Below are positions 22,262 to 55,487 of a stretch of DNA of 64,000 bases, piece after piece. Below the pieces are notes generated by a model. The model searched no databases. It had not been told where the DNA came from and was given only the letters and a program-made list of their open reading frames with translations. Location of the stretch: positions 16,796,997 to 16,860,996 of the forward strand of contig NC_087156.1 in NCBI RefSeq assembly GCF_035594125.1. The letters are read 5' to 3'. This stretch comes from Scylla paramamosain (lineage: Eukaryota > Arthropoda > Malacostraca > Decapoda > Portunidae). Each line of letters starts with the position of its first letter. Positions within the stretch are counted from its first letter, which is position 1. A program made the translations under genes and the position numbers.

Positions 22262-24629
22262 CCTGTGATAAATAATAATAATAATAATAATAAACGGTTT
22301 ATTATTTAGGCAGTTGACAAACTGAAAATGTACATAGGGGATGGGGAAAAACTTAACATTAATCCTAAAGGTAAGTCTAATCTAGGAGGGAAATACTATT
22401 GATTGATGGCTCGCACCATGATGGGAATCGCACTGAGTCTGTACCGGTCCGTGCGCGGCGCCTTCAGGGGCGTTATTTTGTTGTGGTGTCTGGTGGCACG
22501 GACCGGGCGAGGCGCGTCGGGCGGCAGCATGTTTCTGAGACGTGGATGATGCAGTAGTCCCCTCCCAAACTTCTCCAGAGCCTCTCGGTGCCTGGTGGAT
22601 ATTCTGGACAGACTCAGGGTGGTCAGGGCTTCTTCATAGGTGGTGTATGCAGGGCCAAGGATGACCCTGCACGCCCTTTTCTGCACACTCTCTAGCTGTA
22701 GCTGTTGAGTGTGTGTGAGGGAGGAGGACCACGCTGGGGAGGTGTACATGAGTTTGGGGAGGATGAAGGTAAGGTACACCCCCCTTAACTCATCTGTCGG
22801 CGTCCCCAGCGACCTGAGTCTGCGCAGCATGTACAGCCTGTAGGTAGCTGATCTCACGGTGCTGGCGACATGCTGCTTCCAGGTCAGCTGGTCGTCCACC
22901 GTGACTCCGAGAAGCTTGGCACATTGGACCACCTGGAGGGGGTGAGGGCCCACTGTGAGCCGGGGAGGGGGCACTGGTACAGAGGAGGTACAGAAATGCA
23001 TCACCACAGTTTTACTGTGGTTGATGGTCATCCTGTTCTCCTTCGTCCACGTCTGCAGTCGCTCCAGAATTGCTTGCAGTGGCGAGTAGTCCGGGTTCTT
23101 GGTAGAAACTGGGACGCCCACGGTGCAGTCGTCCACATACTTCCAGCGATGGGGGGTGTCAGTGAGGGCGTCGTTGATGAGGAGGAGGAAGCATAGAGGA
23201 CCCATCTTAGTCCCCTGGAGGACTCCACATGTCAGCTGTTGGAAATTAGAGACAGAGCCCTGATAGCGAACGGCCTGACGTCTCCCTGTGAGGAAGTCGG
23301 CTAGCCACGCTATCAGATTAGGAGGGAGACCCAGACTTACTGCCTTGCTGATGACAACAGTGTGATCAACAAGATCAAAGGCTTTTTTGAAGTCCACGAA
23401 AGCAACTGCTAGAGAGGTGTTTCGCTTGTCCAGGTGGCTGTGGATGAATTCAAGGAAGCTGGTCAGGTAATGTGAGGTGGAGGTGGCTTTAATATTTCCG
23501 AATTGTCTGATATCCACGGTGTTACAAATTTTGGTGTATGCCCAGTCATATACAAAATCTTCACAAATAAGGCTAGGGATGGGAGTGATAGAGACTACTG
23601 GCCTGAGGTCATTGAGTGACTGTGGACTGGAGGTTTTGGGGATGGGGGTGACGTAAGATGTCTTCCAGTCCGCGGGGCAAGAGTGTTGGGAGAGTGAGGC
23701 GTTTATTATGGAGCATAGCGGTGTTGCTAGCTCTACAGCAAATTCCTTGTAAATTTTTATAGGAAGGTCAGTGGGTGTGGTGGATCTTGGTTTAAATTTA
23801 AGTATTCTCTTAAAAACATCCATCGCCTGGACAGTGTGTGGAGGGGAGGGAGCGGGAAGATAGGCAGGAAGCGGAGTGGTGTGGAGGGGAGGAAAGGTTT
23901 GACACATAGCAGCAAAGTGATCGTTCATCTCCTGAGCCGCGAGATTAGCAGGAAGGTGTGAGGTGCAAGGAAGAGATGAAGTGTGCTTTTGTGAGCCACA
24001 CAAAGCTTTGATCTTAGCGTACCACTGTCTGTTGTTGGTCAGCTTGAGGTGGTGTATCTTGTCTGGGTAATAGCTTGCCTTTGCATTCTTAATCTCCCTG
24101 ATTACTCTGTTTCTTAGTTTCCTGTATAGGATCGGGCAGGAGTGGAACGCCCAGGTCCGCTGACGCATGAGTCTTTTAATGCGGGCGTCATCCAGGGAGC
24201 ATCAGACGGGTGCGTTGTGACGCTCTTGGCTGGGAAGTAGTGGTGGAAGGCTTCTGTGGTGGTGGCGACGTAATTTTGCCATTTTAAGTGGACGTCTTCC
24301 TCATCCAGCACCTCGGTCCACGGGTGTTGTGTCACCCACTGCCCAAACTCCCTCATGGCTGAGTCAGGCATGGGGCGGTGGGTCCTGGTGACAGCTGACC
24401 GGGGGTCGAGGTGGTGGGTGTGGGTGTCCACAGTATGGAGAGGTGGGTGCTCCGTCCCATGGGAGGCAGCGGCTTGGGTGGCGAGTACTGCTGGCCCAGG
24501 TCTGTGAGTATAAGGTCGAGGATGGCTTGCTGGTGGGTGGGGAAGTCCACGACCTGGGTGAGGTGTAGCTGGTGTAGGATATCGTTGATATCTAATCTGT
24601 TAAAGTCCCCACAGATGACCAGCTTGGCA
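22262..24629 (-). mobile_element. LINE B, copy 1 (5'-truncated non-LTR retrotransposon)
   Basis: Minus-strand element ending in a (TTA)n-type tail at 22269-22295. It is truncated in the endonuclease region at about 24629, where similarity to the copy at 49-52 kb stops abruptly after GDFNRLDINDI. A frameshift near 24170-24350 separates the endonuclease end from the RT frame. Adjacent to LINE A1. Confidence 0.85.
22396..24168 (-). CDS. LINE B1 reverse transcriptase open frame (590 codons)
   Basis: Open frame with FVDFKKAFDLVDH, the catalytic KYVDDCTVGV and a C-terminal SVQKRACRVILG domain typical of jockey/CR1-group LINEs. The template-grip motif reads CGVLQGTKMGP where the sister copy has the usual CGVPQGTKMGP. 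Because the upstream part is frameshifted and truncated, it cannot mobilise by itself. Confidence 0.8.
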   Translation of the reverse strand: MRQRTWAFHSCPILYRKLRNRVIREIKNAKASYYPDKIHHLKLTNNRQWYAKIKALCGSQKHTSSLPCTSHLPANLAAQEMNDHFAAMCQTFPPLHTTPLPAYLPAPSPPHTVQAMDVFKRILKFKPRSTTPTDLPIKIYKEFAVELATPLCSIINASLSQHSCPADWKTSYVTPIPKTSSPQSLNDLRPVVSITPIPSLICEDFVYDWAYTKICNTVDIRQFGNIKATSTSHYLTSFLEFIHSHLDKRNTSLAVAFVDFKKAFDLVDHTVVISKAVSLGLPPNLIAWLADFLTGRRQAVRYQGSVSNFQQLTCGVLQGTKMGPLCFLLLINDALTDTPHRWKYVDDCTVGVPVSTKNPDYSPLQAILERLQTWTKENRMTINHSKTVVMHFCTSSVPVPPPRLTVGPHPLQVVQCAKLLGVTVDDQLTWKQHVASTVRSATYRLYMLRRLRSLGTPTDELRGVYLTFILPKLMYTSPAWSSSLTHTQQLQLESVQKRACRVILGPAYTTYEEALTTLSLSRISTRHREALEKFGRGLLHHPRLRNMLPPDAPRPVRATRHHNKITPLKAPRTDRYRLSAIPIMVRAINQ

Positions 24630-25216
24630 CTGTACCGTGTTTTAAGGCAGACAGTGAGTAAAATGAACAGATAAATGCGTAGTGTCCGCACCTCTTGCCG
24701 CTGCATGTTTTATCGGAAATACAATATTTGTGTTTGTTCATGTAAAAGAGAAAAAAAAAAACGCATCTGTGTCTGTCTTGGCTTCCCTTCGGTAAGTCAC
24801 TAACCAGACAGTAGGAAAGTGACCTACTTGTAAGTCCTTACCCAATCACGGACCACGAGTATCTGACGAGTAAGACGAGGCTCATGTTCCACTTTTTCCC
24901 TCTACTTGCGAGAACGGCTTGGAACAGGTGTCTGGTGTCCAGCAGGATGACGGTCGAGACGAAGGCTGTTCCATCCCAAAAGTTATAACTGTCGTACCTA
25001 CAAGTAACAAAACTTATGTTTCATTGCTGCTTATTTGCAGGGATAAAGGGAGAGAGGATAGCGAGGGAGGTTGGAATGGAGAAGAAAAAAAGAAAAAAAA
25101 AGAAAAAAAGAAAGAAGCTCATAGACTTCAAGTAGAATGCAGCTCCCCACGGAAGCCCTGTGTTTGGTGAGAAACACGTTATTTCTATGTCCATTTATCA
25201 ATCTGACGCCTTACTC
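24630..25216. other. no gene recognised
   Basis: Unique-looking DNA between the LINE B1 truncation point and the hAT-like element; an A-rich run lies at 25083-25115. Confidence 0.5.
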
Positions 25217-25511
25217 CAGGGGTGTGCAACCTTTTTATTTGAAGGAGCACTAGTCAAGAATCGTATGTAATGGAGGACCGCACATCGGGGTGCTTACCGA
25301 CCCTTTGAAACTAAAAATATCGTACAGTGGGGCCATTTGGGTCAACTTCCAATATGAAAATGAACTAGACCCTTATTACTTAAATTCCTTATATGTTTAT
25401 TTTCGGATTGACAGTTGGTCCAATGTTTCTGCTGTGTTACATTTATACGGGCAGCGCTGGAATGACATAAAAGCCGTATGTGGTCCCCGGACCGCAGATT
25501 GCACAGAGCTG
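25217..25511. mobile_element. non-autonomous hAT-like element
   Basis: Begins CAGGGGTGTGCAACCTTTTT and ends CAGATTGCACAGAGCTG, imperfect inverted repeats of the CAGGGGTxGGCAAC type of hAT elements. Near the 3' end GGTCCCCGGACCGCAG resembles the GC-rich subterminal of such elements. Flanks CCTTACTC and GCATACTC agree at 6 of 8 positions, fitting a decayed 8-bp target duplication. No transposase frame. Confidence 0.55.
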
Positions 25512-26105
25512 CATACTCTCGCCGGATGCTTCCCCCAAGCGAGTGACCAAGGTAAAAGAGCCTCACCCTTTCCATATCCTAATATCCCCTTCCTGCTTGC
25601 CCGAGCGCTTACTCTTATAACACATCTTTCACACATGCAGCTACTCCTTTATCCTTACTTTCCATCTTCCAAGTGGCCTTCCTCTCCTATCAGCACCTTC
25701 AACTTCACTTACGTGGATTTGCTTTACAAACTCTTTGCTCTTCATCCTCTAAATAGGTACATGCCATCTCAATGTGTCTTTTCAGTCATTATATCGCTTC
25801 ACAATTTACACCACTTGCGCAGGCTAGTATAATTATTCCGTTAAAATCATTACAAGGGTGACGGCGGCCAAGCTAAACTGTCAACGTGATCATGTACATT
25901 CTCATTTAGTAATAAAAAAAAAATCCTTTAGTGTATGTTATTCTGCCACTACTGGTTGGTTGTGGTTCCAGCTTGGGTAGCTGCCAACAACACACCGTCC
26001 CGCTCCCCCCAACCCCACCTTGACCTCGGCCATCTGCACAGCGGGGATCGCGGCTGAGGAAGAAGGCGGAGGTCAACGTCATCCTCTGCAGGTCTCCTTC
26101 TGGAG
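25512..26105. other. upstream flank of the NLR-like gene
   Basis: A frame of 25290-25832 crosses the hAT-like element and matches nothing; it is treated as chance. Confidence 0.45.
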
Positions 26106-26133
26106 TATAAAAATACCACCATGATTGTTCAGT
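26106..26133 (+). promoter_or_regulatory. candidate TATA/initiator core promoter of the NLR-like gene
   Basis: TATAAAAA begins at 26106 and an arthropod-type initiator TTCAGT places a +1 adenine at 26131, 25 nt downstream, close to canonical geometry. It lies 1.1 kb upstream of the start codon and upstream of the 5'UTR acceptor at 27156. A possible GC-type donor GG|GCAAGT sits at 26175. Promoter use is inferred. Confidence 0.4.
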
Positions 26134-27139
26134 AGTAATGCACGGCGAGAACGCCTGCCTGATCCGTTTTAAGGGCAAGTCAAACTATAAATAACTTACT
26201 CAAGCCAACAGGAGAAACTCGCGCACGTCTTTCCTTAGATCATCCAATTATATGTTTATTTCATGTGTATTGATCTTAGTATATTGCATATCTACTTACA
26301 GTATGTATCTTACATATTGTACTATATATATCCTATGACTATTACAGTATCTAAGCGTAGTTGTTGCAGTTTCAGAAGGACCGTCTGTCTAGTCACCACC
26401 ACTCAACAGGATAGACTCGTTTTCTTTGTAATTACCTGAACTCATAGGCCAGGGGGTTGTATGGTAATTTAATTGCTCAAATACTTAAATATAGATATAT
26501 AAACATTAAAACACCATATCTATTGAAAATAACATAATGGCATCTGAGCATTTCCTTTGCTCGAGTAGTGCCACTGATGGTTGCTCGGCCATAAAATAGA
26601 AATTCTGCAGCCACAATCAGAGTGCCTGTGACTAGTTGAATTATCAGGTAGACTGTGACTCTCAACGCACGTGTACTCTCTTATGGAATCTGGAATCGGT
26701 GCTCAATTTATTTTGTACACTGTAGTTTTATTTGACAATAAACTTGGCAACTGATAACTCATCCTAAGCTACCCAGCTTCAAGGACAAATGCTCTCTATT
26801 ATCGTATACCTTCCTTGTGTTAGTCTCTTCTCAGTCTCCCTTAACAAGAATACATTCACACAAAGTATGTCTCTGTACATTCCCTGGTCTGTGCATTTTT
26901 TAATTGTAAGTATGAAAGTCTTTTTCACTTAAGAAAATGCAAGCAAACTGACACACACACACTAAATTCAAACGATATCCCTTTCGGAATACCTGGACAC
27001 GAGAATTTGAATTTTGCATTCCTTGCTTTCATTAACTGTCTAATTTACTTGCGATCTACGTAAATAATGCACAAAATACTGATATGCCAAAGAAACACTA
27101 CTAAACATCATAATGTTTAACTTAGCGTTCCTGATTTAC

Positions 27140-27256
27140 TTTTTTTCCTCCCCTAGAAATTCACAGACAGCAAATTGCTACAACCAACAGAATTTTAAGT
27201 GAAGTCCACCTATATCCTCTAGTTGATTGCACAGCAATGTCACAGTGAGATCCATC
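27140..27256 (+). other. 5'UTR splice acceptor and leader of the NLR-like gene
   Basis: The polypyrimidine run and ccctag at 27140-27156 form a strong acceptor. The 100 nt that follow hold in-frame stops and no long open frame, as expected for a 5'UTR before the ATG at 27257. Confidence 0.5.
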
Positions 27257-37748
<10,492 letters not shown>

Positions 37749-37829
37749 GGCAAAAAAACCTTCAGCTGCCAACATTCTGATGCTGTGAAGTCTGACTGAC
37801 AGCAGCATTGTTGTAAGATGAGGAAACTC

Positions 37830-38105
37830 AGCCTCCAGCCACCCAGTCATCCACCAACCAGCTGCCAGCCAGCCAACCAGTGAGCCAGCCACCCAGCCAT
37901 CCACCAGTGAGCCAGCCAGCCAACAATAAGCTACTATCCAGCCAACCACTGAGCCACCAAACAGCTACCAGCCAGCCACCCAGCCAGCCACCTTACCACC
38001 CATCAACTAGCTACCAGCCAGCTTGACACCCAATCTGTCAGTCTGTTTGTCAATGACTCATTCAGCCAGGCAGCCAGGCAGCCAGCCAGCCACTAACCAC
38101 CCAGA
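37830..38105. repeat. CCAG/CCAA-type minisatellite downstream of the NLR-like gene
   Basis: Irregular tandem of AGCCAGCCA, CCACCCAGC and CCACCAGTGAG blocks; a 4-bp CCAN periodicity is evident. It begins about 80 bp after the proposed stop codon, so it may lie in the 3'UTR. (AAT)n follows at 38125-38155. Confidence 0.75.
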
Positions 38106-38122
38106 GAAAAATCACTCAAAAG

Positions 38123-38157
<35 letters not shown>

Positions 38158-40172
38158 GAAGATATGAACAAACATAATAATAATGATAAAAAGTAACTAA
38201 CAAATGTTGAATTGTTGGGTAAAATTTCTTAGTTATCATTGAGGAAGACGTGGTTAATGGTCCTTATTTTAATGATAGGCTGTATGCAGAAACATTCGTA
38301 GCTACTTACCTACAGCTGCAAATGCAGATCTTGTGTTATCTGAAAATTAAATACCTTGCAAAACAGCTAGTTATGGTGTTAGCTTGTATAAAGCATTTAA
38401 ATTTATTGCAGCAGGACAGGGAGCAAAGTGGCAAAGTATTGTGGGCAGTACCTAATCCATGCAGATCATTCATAAATCCAAATACATTATACTGTCTTCA
38501 TTTCTTTAAAATCATATGATACTCACATGGTGATTTAGTATGTGGTGATTTAATTTATACTATCAGAATTACATAGCATTGATATGAAATTTCAAATCAC
38601 CAACAGTCAAAATCTACCTTCTCTTTAGAGCTGGCTACTGTCTCACTGAGTACAGCTTGAAGCAAATCATAAATGTTACAATATCCTTTGACATAAGTTA
38701 AGAAACAGAGCTGTTTAAAGATGATGAGATACAAAATTTAGTACTGCCCTACTGCAACATATTTTTTTAAATCACCAAGTCATGTTTTCTTTCTCTTTAT
38801 AACTAACACTTTTATCAAACAGTGCTAATTGAAACAAATAATGACTGAAACAGTTTCTTATGACTTTACTGTAAAAAATGAAGCACAGAAAGCATAAACA
38901 AACACAAACTTTTGCATACTTACAGATAAGAAAAGTCTGGCATACAGGGTGGATGTGTTGCTTGCATGAGTGACTGACTGACTGACAGTTGACTGATTGC
39001 TCTCTCCCTCTCACTCTCTCTATAGTCATGGCACTATGATGATGCCTGCCAGATTGTGAAATAATTCACTCGCAAGTCCATATACCACTTAAATGACATT
39101 TTATTACAAATTTGAGTGTACCATCATATTCAGGAGTGTTCACTCTATAAAATGGGATTTTAATAATTATTGCAAAATCACTGGAAATTGCTGCAGTAAA
39201 CAAAATGCATTGTAAACATTTCAGACATGATCTTTCACTTCAACTCATCATATTTATGTCAGTTTCCTATTTGCAATAGTTTTAAAATCATGTTTAGGTC
39301 CGGCAATTATTACTGAGTATTATGATATGAAATAAAATGCACTAAGTAGAATATGAACTGATATATGACCCAATATATTAAAGTATGTCTGTGATACAGT
39401 ACAGTTATTTCTTGCTTAAGACTCACTTGGGAAATGGCATTGACAGTAAAATGGAGAGTGGACAGTCAAGTTTGGTGTAGTCTATGGTTCAGCTACAATG
39501 AAAATACATATTTGAAACAAATAATATAGTTTTATTTATACAGGAATTGCTGTGTGTAAGCATCATGGCTTCTTGCAGCTTCCCTTTTCTTCTTTTTATA
39601 TTATGTAAGTAAAATATGAGTAAAAGTTACCTTGCACTCACTCTTGAAAGAGCTGAACCTCCTCTGAACAGTATAGTCTCCATACATGTCCTCATTCCTC
39701 ACATCACACATATACTCATTAGGATCACAACCTAAAAATATAATTCCACTTTTCTAATTCTCTAGTCATCCATAATGACATCCCAAAACATGTCCTTTGA
39801 CTCTTCATTAAGTCAAGGATGTGTAAAATATTCTGGTATGACTTGCCACAATCTAAGCCAGAGATCTGTAAAATCAGGATTCTTTCATTCACCTTCATCA
39901 TAGCCACAAGCTTATTTACCTTTTTCCAGGCCACCAGCAAGCTAATAACATGTGGACCCTTATTATTGGTGCACCACTGCCAGTGAGCTGAAACTAATCA
40001 GTGTCTCAGTAACATACAGACTTCACCTCTCTATATTGATCTCCACACTCTGTTACTCTTTGTCAACTATAGATGAAAAAATATATAAGAATGGGTACAC
40101 ATACTACTTCTATTTTTGCTCATATTAATATGTTATTAATCACTCCAAGACAAGATGGATACAAAGCTGCTT
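38106..40172. other. convergent intergenic region
   Basis: Between the NLR-like gene and TATDN1 3' ends. It holds the end of the CCAN minisatellite, (AAT)n and a LINE D 3' remnant. An open stretch at 38250-38519 has an acceptor-like start but no recognisable protein. Confidence 0.5.
39540..39605 (+). mobile_element. LINE D 3' end remnant
   Basis: Carries TGGCTTCTTGCAGCTTCCCT and a degraded TTATATTATGTAAG tail. This is the third copy of the same 3' end in the window, between the NLR-like and TATDN1 genes. Confidence 0.5.
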
Positions 40173-52111
<11,939 letters not shown>

Positions 52112-52791
52112 TCTGGAACTCAAATGACTGCTGATCTTGGGTACAAATCTGAAATAATGAAATTAATATCATGAATCATAAAAAAAGATGTATATTTCTC
52201 AATACAAATAGCACTTGTCTTGTCAAAGTAAAATATTGAACATCAAGAATAGTTAATTCTTCTCTATTATAAAGTACCACAGAACAGAGCTCAGTGACTC
52301 TTGAGTGACAGATCCATTCTTGGAGTGGAAAAGAAGAGTCTCATTATCTTTGCAGGTCAGCACACTATCATCTATCAATAAAACATTCTAACTAATATTA
52401 TAATAGTCACATGAAGAAGAGCAGCTGGAACTTTCTTATCAACTTTATTGTTGGGGGATTATGGAAATAACATTGGCCTACTCATTTCATTATATATCAA
52501 ATTCCTTGCTCATGGAATAGCAGCAATTCTTACTTGTCTCACCGGATAGATGTTTTCATTCTGAGTATTTTCAACCCCATGTATATGCATTTTTGGAATC
52601 TTATCCATACTGCACCCAGACTACTGGCCAGAGTGCCACACTGCCCTGCTTGACATTAAATCTTTAACTGTACACTGAGTGATGCTGTGTGTGTTTGTAT
52701 GTATATGTCACACTGCAGTGAGTTATCTCAGTGTGCTGATGCCAAATAAGTCATGCTGGTTGATTTCTTTGAATGAAGGCAATTCCATGGG

Positions 52792-52928
52792 CCAATAAAA
52801 AAACATTTGATTAATTCAGCCAATAAAAAAAAACCATTTGATTAATTCAGCCAATAAAAAAAAAAACATTTGATTAATTCAGCCAATCATAAAAAAAGAG
52901 AAAAAAAGATTAATTCAGCCAATCATAG
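52792..52928. repeat. 34-bp minisatellite, about four units
   Basis: Unit GCCAATAAAAAAA plus CATTTGATTAATTCA, with poly(A) length differing between units and the last unit degraded. Confidence 0.85.
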
Positions 52929-53205
52929 CACTTTATTTTGTTGGAGAAGAAAGATGCAGCCTGAATTTGAATCAGTCTGAGGATGATGCCTGTGTGTTCT
53001 AGATGTACTTCTCATTATGTGCAACTATTGCCCAATTCCACAAAAATACTCAAGATTCCATGACTTTTTTATGTGAACAGTGTTTTGCCAGTGAGGTACC
53101 ATGGTGACTGTAGCTTGTGAGAAGGCCAGGAAGGAAACATGATGATGAAGGAAATGCCACCTTGTCAAGACAGTAAGATTTTTTTTTACAAACTTATCAT
53201 GGCCA

Positions 53206-53345
53206 GATTAGGTTAAATTAGGTATAGTTAGGTCAGGCTTAGTTAGTTTAGGTTAGATCTAATTAGATTAAGTTCAGTTAGGTTAGGTCTAGTTAGGTTA
53301 AGCTTAGTTTGGTTAGATCAGGTTAGGTTTGGTTAAATTTGGCTT
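53206..53345. repeat. degenerate TTAGG-like interstitial repeat
   Basis: Repeated AGGTTAG, TTAGGTTA and GGTTAGGTCT words over about 140 bp, resembling decayed arthropod telomere repeat (TTAGG)n. Confidence 0.55.
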
Positions 53346-54935
53346 AACACAAAACATTCCCATGGCATGAGACCTGTGGGAGTGAGTGAGTGAAGTAAGT
53401 GCAAAGTGTATAGTTGTGAACAGCAACCCATTATTTTGTATCTTTTTTAAGATAAAAAATGTTAAACATTAATTGATTACTTGTCCTTTTCACAAATTGT
53501 TACTTTCTGAGGGGGGAGTGTGGGTAACAGTGATATTATCATGCATGTGTTTGTAAGTCATGCAAGATGAAAATATCTTTTCTGGTCGATTTCTGCGTGT
53601 TTCGTATTAACACCAGTGGGGGGAAAGGGGTGAGTAGAAAAAAAGACTGATTTGTGGAGGAAACAGCTGGCAGATTAATTTAAAACCCAAGGAAATCTGC
53701 TAGAAAAAAAAAATAATAATAATAAAAATTGTCCCCAAACTTGAAACGGATAAGAAATTTAATATTTACCCTCATTTCCAGACACTGCTTATCTATTAAG
53801 AAAATGACACTTTTTTTTTCTTCAAATCTATACTGTAAATATCAGTGAAATTAATCAACAGAATGAATCTAAAGCAAACATAACCTAGATATCAGATTGA
53901 AAGTCTCACGTTATTTTAATATTATCTCACTGCTGCCTCCTCCTCTCCTCTGCCTGCCCATGCCTGTTCTTTCCTCGGGTTGCCATTCACAGTAGTCAGT
54001 CAGATGATTAAGTGATCAATGACACATCAGGATATGGCTGAAGTTGGGCCTTATTCACTCTTGATTCAGAGTATCTATAACACATTTCGCTAGATCAGTG
54101 AACATTTCTGATCAACATTTAGCCATACACTTGATAATACATGCATGCATCTCTTAATCACATTCATACTTATCATTCTTACATTTACACGAATCGTACA
54201 TACACTCGTTAAGTCTACATTGAACAATTTTACCGTACATTCAAATCTGTTACTTATATGTAATTATGTATAGTTCTAAATAGAGCAATCAAAGACAGGC
54301 AATAACCCAATGTAGCTCACCACCTCCACGTGTAGTGTTGTGCTTCCTATGTTTACACATGTCATTGTAAGAGAGAACTTGATGTTTAAGGATAACTGAA
54401 GAAAATGGAACTTGTCTGCCAAATTGCTGCCTTTGTCATGGAGGAGAGGAAAATGATGTGGCAAAGGAAGTGTTCACTTATATCCATGCTAGGGTGATAA
54501 ACCAAAAATGATAATAAAAAAAAGTTTCTTTCATTCTCACCTCTACCAGCAAGAAGAGAAGAGCGAAAGATAATTATATATAGGCCTGCGAAAGAGAAAT
54601 ATATAGACCTTCTGCGAAAGTGAATTATATAGATTTGCTGCCGAAAGTGCAATTATATAGACACATGGTGATCAGCGTTCCCCCGCAGTCCCTCTTGCCT
54701 CCCGGATTTTATTTATTTATTTATCATTATTATAATAATAATAATAATAATTATTATTATTATTTTTTTTTTTAGCATTCATTCAGTACAAGGGCTAATG
54801 AGGTCACTCTAGGACATGAGTTGTTTGTTCATCAAGTTATTATTATTGTTGCCATGGTAAAACAAACCAACAACCCATAAAAGCCACTTCCAAGCATCAT
54901 CAGAGAGTAATCCCAGAAATTCGAAGTGAGCGCGG

Positions 54936-54936
<1 letters not shown>

Positions 54937-54974
<38 letters not shown>
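54937..54974. repeat. (CA)n microsatellite
   Basis: Pure CA tract between the TATDN1 and Slingshot start codons. Confidence 0.95.
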
Positions 54975-54978
<4 letters not shown>

Positions 54979-55430
54979 TTTAATACATTTACCTGTTATC
55001 AGTCTTACAAAGATTATTTCAAAACAGGGATTTTTCTAAACACAACATACTCAATCCAACCTATAACATTTTCAAAAAGCCAATATGAATAACCCCGCGA
55101 TCTGCTGGATGATCTAAAACTCACACAAGAAAATACACACTATACTACAACTCTTTATTCACTCACTATACGACATGAAACCGGTAGAAAAAAGCCAAAA
55201 ACTGAAGTACCATAGAAAGAAAACTACACAATTACATATGGAGACAGAAATACAAAAGAAAATAATGATGACTGGGAAACATGACAACAAGTGAGTCATA
55301 TTATTGGAATTTGTTATTGTAAATATGGCACTAGGGAGGCACGGTCTGGCCTAGATTACTGTGGAGACAATGATATAAGGAGACCAGCTAGAGAGGTGAC
55401 TGACGAGGAGTAGACGTGTACAGGTGTATA

Positions 55431-55487
55431 ATGGCTTTGGTCACCGTGCAGAGGTCCCCAAGTGTCAGCAGCTCCCCGCCATCCTCG
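55431..55487 (+). CDS. SSH: Slingshot coding exon 1
   Basis: ATG followed by 19 codons (MALVTVQRSPSVSSSPPSS), donor TCG|GTAAGG, phase 0. The conserved MALVTVQRSP opening fixes the start codon. Confidence 0.9.

Larger units (their letters stand above)
52149..55430. other. region between the TATDN1 and Slingshot starts
   Basis: Contains the 34-bp minisatellite, the TTAGG-like repeat and a (CA)n tract. Both genes' promoters and 5'UTRs should lie here, but no clear TATA/initiator pair was seen. Confidence 0.5.

Noticed and set aside
25290..25832. 180-codon plus-strand frame
   Set aside because: Starts inside the hAT-like element and matches no known protein; composition-driven.
38250..38519. 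89-codon open frame after the NLR-like gene
   Set aside because: Could be read as a last exon in phase, but nothing recognisable; the 34-nt exon at 37715 fits as well and lies nearer. Kept only as an alternative.
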